In this document: piece after piece, positions 34,790 through 43,881 of the stretch | Layout of the letters: each line of letters begins with the position of its first letter | Position numbering within the stretch: the stretch's first letter is position 1 | Source of the DNA: JACADW01 sp963747985 | Lineage (GTDB): Bacteria > Acidobacteriota > UBA6911 | Length of the DNA: 64,000 bases | Assembly (NCBI GenBank): GCA_963747985.1 | Contig: CAVVHG010000013.1 | Coordinates: forward strand, 62,001 to 126,000 | Direction of reading: 5' to 3' | Notes under the pieces: model-generated | Seen by the model: the letters and a program-made list of their open reading frames with translations, nothing else | Told to the model about the DNA's origin: nothing | The model's database searches: none | Translations under genes and position numbers: made by a program

Positions 34790-35395
34790 ATGACAAACCC
34801 GCTCAATCCGGAAGCAGCGCGTGAAAACCTCCTCTACATTCGCAGAACCCTGGAGGCCGCGGGGCAGTTTACCGCGGTGCCGGGCAAGTCCCTGATGGCC
34901 GCAGGATTCGTGGCACTGGCAGGGGTAATGGCGAATTCCCTTGTCACCGGGGCTCCGTGGAGCCAATGGCCGCCGCCGGCCTACTCGCTGGATATCTGGG
35001 GTGTTGTTCTGGGCGTGTCCCTGGCCATTGTTTCCTTCGGCATCTACCGCAAGGCTGAGCAGATGAGGAGCCCGATCCAGGCGGCGCTGATTCGCAGGCT
35101 GCTCTGGAGTCTCTGCCCCGCCTTCTTCGTGGGTGGCCTGCTGACCAATCTCGCCGTGCGGAGTCACAACCTCGAGTGGCTTCCCGCGATCTGGCTGGGA
35201 TGCTACGGCGCTGCGATCGTCAACGGAGGGCAGGTGTCCGTGCCGCCTGTCCGCTACATGGGCCTGTCCTTCCTCGCGGTTTCAGCCTGGGCGGCCATGA
35301 CTTCGCCCGCTACGGGGCTTGTCTGGCTGGGCCTGGGATTCGGATGGCTGCACATGGTTTACGGCGCCTATATCGCCTGGAGGCACAATGGTTAG
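34790..35395 (+). CDS. Small polytopic membrane protein of unknown function
   Basis: A 201-residue protein starting at ATG 34790 (MTNPLNPEAARENLLYIRRTLEAAGQFTAVPGKS), with five or six hydrophobic helices. The N-terminal phrase is typical of small membrane proteins that sit beside winged-helix regulators. It has no catalytic motif I can identify. The gene overlaps the downstream regulator by eight bases. By context it is controlled by that regulator through the ACTTTAT palindrome. Confidence 0.7.
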   Translation: MTNPLNPEAARENLLYIRRTLEAAGQFTAVPGKSLMAAGFVALAGVMANSLVTGAPWSQWPPPAYSLDIWGVVLGVSLAIVSFGIYRKAEQMRSPIQAALIRRLLWSLCPAFFVGGLLTNLAVRSHNLEWLPAIWLGCYGAAIVNGGQVSVPPVRYMGLSFLAVSAWAAMTSPATGLVWLGLGFGWLHMVYGAYIAWRHNG

Positions 35396-35765
35396 GCATG
35401 CTCGCCCCCGGCCGACGCCGTCCGAACTGGACCCTCTCATCCACGAACGGCTCCGGCTCGGGATCCTCTCGGCGCTTGCAGTACAGGAGTCGCTGAGTTT
35501 TACCGAACTGCGCGACCTGCTGGAGACGACGGACGGAAACCTCAGCGTCCAGGCGCGCAAGCTGGAAGAAGCCGGATACGTCACCTGCGACAAACGTTTC
35601 GAGGATCGGAAGCCCCGCAGCACCTACCGGCTGAGTCCTGCCGGGAGGGCCGCCCTGCGCGCTTACATAGAGAAGCTGTCGGGCCTGTTACCCGACCTCG
35701 ACCAGGCCAGGAACCACACGGGCTCCTTCCGGGCACAGCCTCACCCCCTGCCATCGAAGGGTTAG
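35388..35765 (+). CDS. Winged-helix DNA-binding protein (MarR/ArsR-like)
   Basis: A 125-residue protein starting at ATG 35388 inside the end of the membrane protein gene. LDPLIHERLRLGILSALAVQESLSFTELRDLLETTDGNLSVQARKLEEAGYVTCDKRFEDRKPRSTYRLSPAGRAALRAYIEKL is a full winged-helix domain: helices, recognition helix (GNLSVQARKLEE) and the wing (KPRSTYRLS). This is the short single-domain type that often controls its own membrane-protein operon. Effector unknown. The AT-rich palindrome upstream of the operon is the likely binding site. Confidence 0.82.
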   Translation: MVRHARPRPTPSELDPLIHERLRLGILSALAVQESLSFTELRDLLETTDGNLSVQARKLEEAGYVTCDKRFEDRKPRSTYRLSPAGRAALRAYIEKLSGLLPDLDQARNHTGSFRAQPHPLPSKG

Positions 35766-35858
35766 AGAGGGCCTGCCCGCTCCGGGTTGAGGCGGGATGG
35801 GGATCGTGGCCGGAGACTTCGTTTTACAAATATCTTGAGCGATGACGGAAGAGGAAAG

Positions 35859-36581
35859 ATGAACCAGTTGACTCACGTGGCGATCATCATGGACGGCAAC
35901 GGCAGATGGGCCATCGAGCGCGGCATGCCCCGATGGAAAGGTCACGAGGCCGGGGCCGATGCCGTTCGGCGCGCGACCAAGGCCGCCTGCAGGCACGAGG
36001 TTTCTCAGCTGACGCTCTTTGCCTTTTCGAGTGAGAACTGGCGACGCCCGGCGAAAGAGGTCCATATCCTGTTCAGCCTCCTCCGCCGATACCTCGAATC
36101 AGAGACGGCCGCCCTGGTGGAAAACGGGATTCGCCTGAGCGCGTTCGGCCGGAGGGACCGGCTGCCGGCGGCCGTCCTCCAGAGCCTGCTCCTGGCGGAG
36201 GAGAGAACCCGTGGCGGCGAACGACTGCATTTGCGTCTGGCGCTCGATTACGGCGCTCGACACGAGTTCATCGAGGCCGCGAGGTCGCTGGCCCGGGAGG
36301 CGGCTCGGGGGATAATCCTGCCCGATCAGATTGACGAAGACCTGTTCGAAAAGAGACTCTCCTCGGGGGTGGTCCCGCCGCCGGATCTCATCATCCGCAC
36401 GTCAGGTGAGCGACGGCTGTCCAATTTCCTGCTCTGGCAGGCTGCTTATTCGGAACTGTATTTTTGCCCCAGGCTCTGGCCGGATTTCGAAGAGCGGGAC
36501 TTCGACACGGCCGTTGAGGATTACGCCTTGAGGCAGCGAAGGTTCGGCTCAACAAGGCGTGCCGTCTGCCTGGCCGGTTGA
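35859..36581 (+). CDS. uppS: Cis-prenyltransferase (undecaprenyl diphosphate synthase family)
   Basis: A 240-residue enzyme starting at ATG 35859 after AGAGGAA. HVAIIMDGNGRWAIERGMPRWKGHEAGADAVR carries the catalytic aspartate, then LTLFAFSSENWRRP, and near the C-terminus PDLIIRTSGERRLSNFLLWQAAYSELYF and LWPDFEERDF. It builds the long cis-polyprenyl diphosphate that carries cell wall units. No cdsA, dxr or frr gene is adjacent, so this may be a second copy or a dispersed uppS. Identification of the family is secure; chain length is not predictable. Confidence 0.95.
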   Translation: MNQLTHVAIIMDGNGRWAIERGMPRWKGHEAGADAVRRATKAACRHEVSQLTLFAFSSENWRRPAKEVHILFSLLRRYLESETAALVENGIRLSAFGRRDRLPAAVLQSLLLAEERTRGGERLHLRLALDYGARHEFIEAARSLAREAARGIILPDQIDEDLFEKRLSSGVVPPPDLIIRTSGERRLSNFLLWQAAYSELYFCPRLWPDFEERDFDTAVEDYALRQRRFGSTRRAVCLAG

Positions 36582-36614
36582 TGGGCACCGCGCCCCTGTC
36601 GTTCGCGCGCGGCG

Positions 36615-37403
36615 TCACCGGCGCACGACACCGCCATCCACCACGAGAGTCTGGCCGGTGATAAACCCGGACATCTCCGAAGCCAGGAAAAGCGCCGCCT
36701 CCCCTACCTCCTCGGGCAGGCCCCAACGGCGCAACGGCGCCTGTTCCGCGAAAAGTTGACGCGTGGCCGGATCGAGCAGGTCGTACGTCGCCGGTGTCCG
36801 GATATTCCCCAGGGCCAGGGCGTTCGCGCGGATGTTGTGGCGGCCGTATGCATGCGCGACATCCTTCATGAGGCCCAGTATTCCAGCCTTCGCCACGGTG
36901 TACGGAGCCCCCTGGTAACCCGCAAGCGCCGGAGTAGAAGACACGTAGACGATGCTGCCGCGGCCGCGCGCCAGCATCAACGGAAGGGCTTCGTATGTGC
37001 AGAAGACGGATCCCAGGGTGTCTGTTCTGAAGACGCCCAGGTACCATTCTTCCAGCTTGTCCGCCGGGGTCGCGCCCATGGGGGTGTTGAAGAGGTCGTC
37101 ACGCAGCGGGTAGCCCGCGTTGCAGATCAGGACATCCAGCTTGCCCTCACACCACCCGCGGATTTGCCGGAACATGCCGCAGACATCGGATCGAACCGAG
37201 ACATCGCAGGCTATGCCGACGGTTCGCACGCCATGTTCGGCGGCGATTTCCTTCGCCGCCTGCTCGCAGTCGCCTGGATTCCTCGAACTCACGACGAGGT
37301 TGCAGCCGTGGCGCGCGAGGATCCCCGCCATCGCGCGCCCGATTCCCCGGGTTGAGCCGGTTACGACGGCATGGTTGCCTTCCATTATCCGCGGTTTGCT
37401 CAT
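36615..37403 (-). CDS. Short-chain dehydrogenase/reductase
   Basis: A 262-residue protein starting at ATG 37403 (MSKPRIMEGNHAVVTGSTRGIGRAMA). The cofactor motif GSTRGIG (TGxxxGxG), the NAG motif (CNAGYP), the catalytic SS...Y-xxx-K (VSSTPALAGYQGAPYTVAKAG) and the C-terminal GFITGQTLVVDGG are all present, so this is a classical SDR of the FabG-like type. Substrate is unknown. It is convergent with uppS and divergent from the histidine kinase gene. Confidence 0.85.
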   Translation of the reverse strand: MSKPRIMEGNHAVVTGSTRGIGRAMAGILARHGCNLVVSSRNPGDCEQAAKEIAAEHGVRTVGIACDVSVRSDVCGMFRQIRGWCEGKLDVLICNAGYPLRDDLFNTPMGATPADKLEEWYLGVFRTDTLGSVFCTYEALPLMLARGRGSIVYVSSTPALAGYQGAPYTVAKAGILGLMKDVAHAYGRHNIRANALALGNIRTPATYDLLDPATRQLFAEQAPLRRWGLPEEVGEAALFLASEMSGFITGQTLVVDGGVVRR

Positions 37404-37645
37404 GCGTGCTTTTGTAGCACAGTCAGCTGCCTGCCGGAAGAGTGCGTTCTCGAGGCTACTGCCGACGAGCGTTGCGTCACTTGGGCCTGGACCATCATGT
37501 GCCCGTCGGGTTCTGAGGGTACCTGGCAGGCTGAGGACAGGAGGAATGATCCCGCCTGCCGGGCGCGTGGGATGACACATACGGATTAGCGGCCAGCTGT
37601 GGTACAAGTTAGGCGATCTACGCGCGTCTTCCGGGACCGATCGCA

Positions 37646-39361
37646 ATGACCAGCCTCTGCATCAAGCAAGGGAATGGCCAGGCCAGTGCTCTCGACCTGA
37701 CTGCTGACATCTATTCCATCGGCCGCTCTGCCGAGAACGACATCGTGCTCGACGGCGGCAGGGTTTCGCGACGCCACGCGAAACTGCAGCGGGCGGGCGA
37801 TGACTACACGATCGTTGACCTGGGGAGTCACAACGGAACCTTCGTCAACGGCCTGCGCCTTCAACAGGCCGCAGTGCTCAAGCCGGGCGACGAGATCGGT
37901 GTCGGCCCGCATGTACTCATCTTCGGGCCGCCTGCGGAGGCGACTGCGGTCATGGGCCCGGTGACGGTCAGCCTCGAAAAGGACTATGCGGATCTCCTTT
38001 CCGAGGCCACCTCGGTCTTCCTCAAGGCCAAACCGGCCGGCGAAGACACGCGGCCGCCCGAGTCGGCTCAGAAGGAGCAGCGGACCCTCCGTCTTCTATT
38101 CGACCTGAGCAACGCTCTGTCCGCGCTTTACTCGGTTCAGGAGGTTTCGGAGAAGGCCCTCGACATACTGCTCGAGAGCACCAGGGCGGAACAGGGGGCC
38201 ATCTTTCTGCTCAACGAGAACAAGTCACTGCAACTCGCGACGGTACACGTGCGGGGCGCCCCGGCGGGAACTCGCCCCGTTGTCGAGCTGTCGTCGACCA
38301 TCGCCGATCGGATTCTCAGGGAACGCAAGGGCATCCTCACCGCAGACGCAGCCACGGACGACCGCTTTGCCCACGGATACAGCGTGGTCGTGCGCCAGTT
38401 GCGGTCTTTGGCCTGCGCACCGCTGCTCGGCAAGTCCGGGGATCTGGGGATTCTGTACCTGGAGAACAACAAGTCCATCGGTGCATTCACGCGCGAGGAC
38501 CTGAGCCTTCTCTGCGCCGTGGCATCGCAGATCGGGCTGGCGATCGAGAACGCCAGGTTCTTCGACGCCCTGAAGCGGACCAACGAGGAACTGGAGCAGA
38601 TTGTCGAGGAGCGCACCGCGGCCCTGAGGGAAACGCAGCTCAAGCTGTTCCAGACGGAGAAGATGGCGGCGCTCTCCCGCCTCGTCGCGGGAGTGGCGCA
38701 CGAGATCAACAATCCCCTGGGAGCCCTGAAGTCGAATCTCGATTTGCTGATCCAAATGTTCGATCGTGTCGCCGCGAGCCCCGAACGCCGGGCGGAGGAG
38801 TCGGCCCTCTTCGAAAATCTGGCGGGCCTCGGGCAGACAAGTCTCCTGGCATGCGGGCGCATCGCGTCCGTCGTCCGTTCGCTGACCGCCTTCGTGCGCC
38901 TGGACCAGGCGGAGTTCAAGCCGGCAAGCCTGAATGATGGGGTGCAGACCGTGCTGCAGCTCATGGGGCCCACGGTGCGCCAGGGAGTTCGTATCACCAC
39001 CAGGCTCGGGGATTTGCCCGATATTCCCTGTTATCCTGCGCTCCTGAACCAGGCATTGATGCACCTCATTGAAAACGCGTGCCAGGCGATCAAGCAAACC
39101 GGCGATGTCACGATCGAAACGTCACGCCAGGGCGATCAAGCGGTTTTGAGGATTTGCGACACCGGATGCGGGATTCCGAAAGAGCATCTGCCCAGGATCT
39201 TCGAGCCGGGCTTTACGACCAAGGGTGTCGGCGTGGGAGTAGGAATGGGCCTGGCGGTGGTGCAGAGGATCATTCAGGAGCACCAGGGCACGATCGGGGT
39301 GGAGAGTGAGGCGGGGAAGGGTTGTCTAGTAACGATCCGCCTGCCTCTTGCGGGCGGCTAG
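37646..39361 (+). CDS. FHA-GAF sensor histidine kinase
   Basis: A 571-residue soluble protein. An FHA domain occupies residues 1-95 (YSIGRSAENDIVL, SRRHAKL, LGSHNGTFVNG), binding phosphothreonine in partner proteins; a GAF domain lies at about 150-305; a coiled coil follows (FFDALKRTNEELEQIVEERTAAL), then the phosphoacceptor VAGVAHEINNPLGALKSN (His near residue 352) and the ATPase domain with N (LMHLIENACQAI), G1 (CDTGCGIP), F (IFEPGFTTK) and G2 (GMGLAVV) boxes. No membrane helix. FHA at the front links it to Ser/Thr kinase signalling. There is no response regulator beside it. Confidence 0.92.
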   Translation: MTSLCIKQGNGQASALDLTADIYSIGRSAENDIVLDGGRVSRRHAKLQRAGDDYTIVDLGSHNGTFVNGLRLQQAAVLKPGDEIGVGPHVLIFGPPAEATAVMGPVTVSLEKDYADLLSEATSVFLKAKPAGEDTRPPESAQKEQRTLRLLFDLSNALSALYSVQEVSEKALDILLESTRAEQGAIFLLNENKSLQLATVHVRGAPAGTRPVVELSSTIADRILRERKGILTADAATDDRFAHGYSVVVRQLRSLACAPLLGKSGDLGILYLENNKSIGAFTREDLSLLCAVASQIGLAIENARFFDALKRTNEELEQIVEERTAALRETQLKLFQTEKMAALSRLVAGVAHEINNPLGALKSNLDLLIQMFDRVAASPERRAEESALFENLAGLGQTSLLACGRIASVVRSLTAFVRLDQAEFKPASLNDGVQTVLQLMGPTVRQGVRITTRLGDLPDIPCYPALLNQALMHLIENACQAIKQTGDVTIETSRQGDQAVLRICDTGCGIPKEHLPRIFEPGFTTKGVGVGVGMGLAVVQRIIQEHQGTIGVESEAGKGCLVTIRLPLAGG

Positions 39362-39426
39362 ACTGCCCCACCGCCGTTCCGGCGAGACGCGGGTGACGCG
39401 GGACCTCGCGGTCAATCGCAGAGACT

Positions 39427-39533
39427 CATCGATGTCGGTATCGGAATCGATATTCGAAATTGCGGTCAGCAGACGGAACTCGGGATTGAGGCTGACCCGC
39501 GCACGAGACCGATCCCGATGCCGATCCCGACGC
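39427..39533. repeat. Palindromic hexanucleotide element, ATCGGn family, copy 3
   Basis: Between the convergent histidine kinase and aminotransferase genes. The left arm (39427-39456) reads GATGTCGGTATCGGAATCGA, almost the same as copy 1; the right arm (39505-39533) is its imperfect complement (GATCCCGATGCCGATCCCGA). An inner stem GCGGTCAGC with GCTGACCCGC closes a loop of 20 bases, so the whole region can form one long hairpin. Confidence 0.7.
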
Positions 39534-39600
39534 AAAGGCTGACTCTGATTCAATCCACTGCGCCGGTCAGGCAGGAGCTGCACCTTCCCGGTGCAGTCGA

Positions 39601-40778
39601 TTACCCACCCTCCAGACGGGCAATGATGCGAGCCGAGGCCGTGAGCGCCTCCCGGATTACATCGGGTTCCTGCACAAAGCTGAAGACCAGGTGCTGCGGG
39701 TCGATATCGTAGAAATGTCCGGGGTGGACGAGAACGTGCTCCTCTCGCAGGATTTCCTCGGCTGCCTGTTCCTCGTCGATCCCCCCGATGCCCAGAGTGA
39801 CGTAGAATCCCCCGGCCGGCTCCACGAACCTGCATGCCGGCATCCCCGAAAGCAGCCTGCCTGCGATCGCCCACCGGTTTCGGATCTCGGCGGTGTAGGA
39901 TGACAAAAACTGTCGGCCCTCCTCGAAAATCTCAGGCACGCAGTCCTGGACCAACTCGCTCACCGGCAGGAAAGTGTCGGAGATCAGTTCGAGCGCGCTC
40001 ATTGCCTTCGCCACCTCTTCCGGATCGCCGCTGAGCGCCATCCAGCCGAGCTTCAGACCCGGCAGTGCGAACATCTTGGAGAATCCGTTCAGCGTCAATA
40101 CCAGGGGCGCCTCAACCTCGGCGGGTCGCGGCAGCCTGCCCCCCTCAGAAGGAACTCACCGAAGACTTCGTCGCTGACAATTGCGAGCCGGTGGCGCCGC
40201 GCAATCTCCGCCAGGCCCTCCAGTTCCGCGACGCCGGCGACGTGACCAGTGGGATTGTGCGGTGAGATGAGAACAACGGCGCGCGTCCGGGTGGAAATCA
40301 CCGATTCGAGACGTTCCAGGTCGATCTGCCAGCCGCGATTCTCGTTCAAGGGATAGGAGATCATCTTCACGCCGCTGAGCGCTGCGATGTAATCGAAGAG
40401 AGGATACGACGGGCGCGGGCACAGGATTTCGTCGCCCTGGTCCGCGAGCAGCTTGAAGCTGTACCAGTAGGAGACACTTGTTCCGGGCGTGAGCAGTACG
40501 CGGCTTGCCGGAATGTCAACGCCGGACTCTCTGTAGTATTGAGAAACCGCTTCGCGTGCTTCAGGCTGGCCGAGAGGGTCCGGCAGGTAGATGCCTCTGC
40601 GGCGCGCCGCCGCGGGGAGCATCTCCTCGAGAAGGGCGGGAGGAAAAACAATCCCGTGCCGGGTCACGTTGCCTGCGACCAGGTCGGTAATCACGTGTCC
40701 CTGCGACTCGATTTCCCGGCGCAGGCGATAGAGCGGATTGATTTCCCCCTGCAGGCCGGATGAAATATCTGAGAGCAT
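39601..40778 (-). pseudogene. Class I PLP-dependent aminotransferase, split by a -1 frameshift in a G6 run
   Basis: Residues 1-~213 (MLSDISSGLQGEINPLYRLR to LAIVSDEVFGEFLLRG) lie in one frame up to about 40143, and the remainder (RLPRPAEVEAPLVLTLNGFSKMFALPGLKLGW to the stop at 39601) in another. Together they make a complete ~390-residue class I/II aminotransferase: PHNPTGH, SDEVF, and the PLP lysine in GFSKMFALPGLKLGW. The shift falls in six Gs (plus-strand C run 40139-40144); seven would restore one frame (LLRGGRLPRP). A sequencing/assembly error in the homopolymer, a true pseudogene or frameshifting are all possible. All catalytic residues remain, which favours an error or a very recent event. 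Confidence 0.8.
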
Positions 40779-40820
40779 CGTCTGGGAACGGCCTCTGAGA
40801 ACAACGCCAACCGGCAGCGA

Positions 40821-41081
<261 letters not shown>

Positions 41082-41303
41082 GGGCTGTCCTCATTTATAC
41101 ACAGTTCAAGAATCGGACCGGACCTCCTCTTTATCACCCGGAAACTAGTATTCCGAAAAAGCATGCTGCTGTCCAGATTGTGTCGTGCTTTTGGCGCTCG
41201 CGTTTCGACCGACAGATGTAGAATGAGGACCAGGTGCGCGGCAGGCAACGGGCGCCGGTTGAGAAGGAAAACCGCCGGGAATCAATAGACATCGGGAGGC
41301 TTC

Positions 41304-42470
41304 ATGGATAAAAAGACCGCAGTCGTAGCGCTGATGGCCGTCTTCTCGCTCGCAATCTGCTTCATAATCCTCGGATCGATCTCAGTGGAACTCATGGCGG
41401 CGCTGGCGATCGACGAGGCCCAGTTCGCATCGCTCGGAATGGCGCTCTTCCTGACTTGCTGCCTCGTGCAGCTGATTATCGGTCCGCTGGTTGACAAACT
41501 TGGCTACAAGCCGATCGCGATCATGGGTTTCCTCGTTACCAGCCTAAGCCTGTTCCTGCTCGCCTATGCTTCCAGCTACAACGTGGCCATGTTCGCATGC
41601 ATCTTGCTGGGAATAGGTGCGATGTCCTGCAACACGGTTGGGAACACCCTGATCCCGGTCATACTGTTCGAAGGCAAGGACCCGGCTCGTGCCAGCAACC
41701 TCGGCAACGCGTTTTTCGGCTTGGGCTATGTACTGACGCCGTGGCTACTCATGCTGTTTCTCAAGCTGCTCGGCCTGAGCTACGTAACCTCGGTTTCGAT
41801 AATCGGCGCCGTGGTTTTTCTCTTCCTGATTTTCTCGCTGACACCCAGGTATCCGCAGATCCCCACCGGCTACCAGTTCTCGAGCGCGGTCAAGTTGCTG
41901 GGCAACGGGGCCGTCATCATCGCGGCCCTCTCGCTATTCTGCTACATCTCGCTCGAGATCTCGATGGGCACATGGATCCGGCTGCTGATGACGCAAATGT
42001 ACGCGGGGGAGGCGGATGCTTCCACGTATGCCGGCTGGGTCCTCGGCTTCTTCGGCGTCGCGATGATGGTCGGCCGCTTCCTTACCTCGACCGTGAAGAA
42101 TCTCACGGCAATGGGAGCCAGGGTGATTACCGCGATGGCCCTTCTGTCGATCGCTGCCATCGTGCTGATGATCGTCACCAAGAGCCCCGCCCTGGCGATC
42201 GCGGCGATTATCCTGACCGGCCTCGCATTCGCCCCGATCTTTCCGACCATTGTCGGTGTGACCTTCGCGAAATTCGAACCGCGGCTCTATGGCAGCATCT
42301 TCGGCATCATCTTCGCCATCGGCCTGCTTGGCGGGACCTTCGTGCCGAAGGTGATTGGCAACCTGAGCGTGGGTTCAACCGTTCAGCAGAGCCTCGTGAT
42401 ACCGGCGGTGATGGCCGGGATCCTGTTCCTGCTTTCGCTCGTAATAGGCAAGGTCGGGAAGGGTGCTTAG
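41304..42470 (+). CDS. Major facilitator superfamily transporter (FucP-like group)
   Basis: A 388-residue carrier with twelve predicted membrane helices and the MFS loop DKLGYKPIAIMG (A-motif) between helices 2 and 3. The topology and the CNTVGNTLIPVILF and GLAFAPIFPTIVGVTFAKFEPRLYGSIFGIIFAIG segments resemble FHS/FucP-like sugar permeases, but substrate cannot be fixed. It starts at ATG 41304 after GGGAGG, 222 bases from the divergent ferredoxin gene. No sugar catabolic gene follows; a second MFS gene and a DAACS carrier come next. Confidence 0.82.
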   Translation: MDKKTAVVALMAVFSLAICFIILGSISVELMAALAIDEAQFASLGMALFLTCCLVQLIIGPLVDKLGYKPIAIMGFLVTSLSLFLLAYASSYNVAMFACILLGIGAMSCNTVGNTLIPVILFEGKDPARASNLGNAFFGLGYVLTPWLLMLFLKLLGLSYVTSVSIIGAVVFLFLIFSLTPRYPQIPTGYQFSSAVKLLGNGAVIIAALSLFCYISLEISMGTWIRLLMTQMYAGEADASTYAGWVLGFFGVAMMVGRFLTSTVKNLTAMGARVITAMALLSIAAIVLMIVTKSPALAIAAIILTGLAFAPIFPTIVGVTFAKFEPRLYGSIFGIIFAIGLLGGTFVPKVIGNLSVGSTVQQSLVIPAVMAGILFLLSLVIGKVGKGA

Positions 42471-42528
42471 GAGCTGCCCGCAGCGCGACGGGCCTTCCCG
42501 AAGCACGGACTCGGGGATGCAGGCTGAA

Positions 42529-42548
42529 GAATTCAGGGTCCTGAATTC
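42529..42548. repeat. Short GAATTCAGG palindrome
   Basis: GAATTCAGG (42529-42537) and CCTGAATTC (42540-42548) form a perfect 9-base inverted repeat with a 2-base spacer in the gap between the two MFS genes, followed by a further CAGAATCAGAAG. The words match the CAGAATT element at 59255, so this looks like a reduced or short copy of it. Confidence 0.6.
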
Positions 42549-42652
42549 AGAATCAGAAGTCCGCCTCGTGCCTGTGGCAATCCCCCAGGTCGGCCTTCAG
42601 TTTTTCGTCCGGTGCGATTTCGAGCGTACCGAAAGAAGGGCGGAGTCGGCGA

Positions 42653-43876
42653 ATGTGGTTGGCTGACGCCACGCGCGTGCAGAGGAGAACGCTGCTCGCC
42701 GCCTCGCTCGGCTGGATGCTCGACAGCATGGACATCCTGCTCTATTCGATGGTCCTCGCGCACATGATGAGGGACCTCGGGATGAGGGAGGGGACGGCCG
42801 GACTGATGATGTCACTGACTCTCGCAGCCTCTGCTGTCGGCGGCGTTGTCTTCGGCATCCTCGCCGACCGATTCGGCCGGTCGCGAGCCCTCGCCGCCAG
42901 CATACTCACCTACTCTGTTTTTACCGCCGCGTGCGGCCTGTCGCGAGGGGTGCTGGAACTGGCCGTTTTCCGAATCCTGCTGGGGATTGGTATGGGAGGG
43001 GAGTGGGCGTGCGGTGCGGCGCTTGTCGCGGAGACCTGGCCTGCGGAGCACCGGGGAAAGGCGCTCGGTGTGGTTCAGAGCTCCTGGGCAATCGGCTATG
43101 CGCTCGCCGCCGCGGTGACGGCCCTTGTCCTTCCACGCTGCGGATGGAGGGCGGTCTTCTTCGTGGGCGCGCTTCCCGCGCTGCTTGTCTTCTGGATCCA
43201 GCGCCGGGTCCCGGAACCCGAACTCTGGCTCCGTGCCCGCGATTCGGTCGCGACTCTCGATGGTGCCGGGGGGCTCACCGGACTCTGGCGGGTGGCATAC
43301 CGGCGCAACATCGTCGTCGCGGCGACAGCAAATGCCGCCACGATGTTTGCGTGGTGGGGCCTGTTCACCTGGATTCCCGCATATCTGTCCCTCCCTGCCG
43401 GCAAGGGCGGCGCGGGCCTTGATATCGTCAAGACCTCCACGTGGATCATCGTCATGCAGGCGGGAACGTGGCTTGGATACGTGTCCTTCGGCTTCATCAG
43501 CGACCGTATCGGCCGGCGGAGTACCTACGCCGGGTACATTTTCGTGGCGGCGGCTCTCGTCCCGGCCTATGCGGCGGTCCGCGATCCACTGATCCTCCTG
43601 CTGCTGGGGCCCTTGGTGGGTTTTTTCGGGACCGGCTATTTCAGCGGATTTGGCGCCATCACGGCCGAAATTTTTCCGACTCCAATTCGGGCCCGGGCCC
43701 AGGGGCTAACCTACAATCTCGGGCGGGGCATCAGCGCGCTCTCTCCCTACGTTGTGGGTTCGATCGGCGCGGAGCGGGGCCTGGGCTCGGCGTTTCTCCT
43801 GACATCCGGAGCTTTCCTTCTCGCGGGATTCGTGGCTTTGAAACTGCCTGAGACCCTCGGGCGCGAGCTGAGGTAG
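42653..43876 (+). CDS. MFS transporter of the aromatic acid/H+ symporter-like group
   Basis: A 407-residue carrier with twelve helices. The N-terminal LGWMLDSMDILLYSMVL with aspartates in helix 1, FGILADRFGRSRAL (A-motif), RILLGIGMGGEWACGAALVAETWPAEHRGKALGVVQSSW, and FISDRIGRRSTYAGYIF (second A-motif) are typical of the AAHS/sialic acid porter branch. The likely substrate is an organic acid, but it is not determined. It lies five bases upstream of a dicarboxylate carrier gene, so both probably belong to one uptake transcript. Confidence 0.85.
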   Translation: MWLADATRVQRRTLLAASLGWMLDSMDILLYSMVLAHMMRDLGMREGTAGLMMSLTLAASAVGGVVFGILADRFGRSRALAASILTYSVFTAACGLSRGVLELAVFRILLGIGMGGEWACGAALVAETWPAEHRGKALGVVQSSWAIGYALAAAVTALVLPRCGWRAVFFVGALPALLVFWIQRRVPEPELWLRARDSVATLDGAGGLTGLWRVAYRRNIVVAATANAATMFAWWGLFTWIPAYLSLPAGKGGAGLDIVKTSTWIIVMQAGTWLGYVSFGFISDRIGRRSTYAGYIFVAAALVPAYAAVRDPLILLLLGPLVGFFGTGYFSGFGAITAEIFPTPIRARAQGLTYNLGRGISALSPYVVGSIGAERGLGSAFLLTSGAFLLAGFVALKLPETLGRELR

Positions 43877-43881
43877 GAACG

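Noticed and set aside
40139..40144. Programmed -1 frameshifting in the aminotransferase
   Set aside because: The G run is not a classical X-XXY-YYZ slippery heptamer in the zero frame and no clear downstream stimulatory stem was seen, so an indel is simpler.
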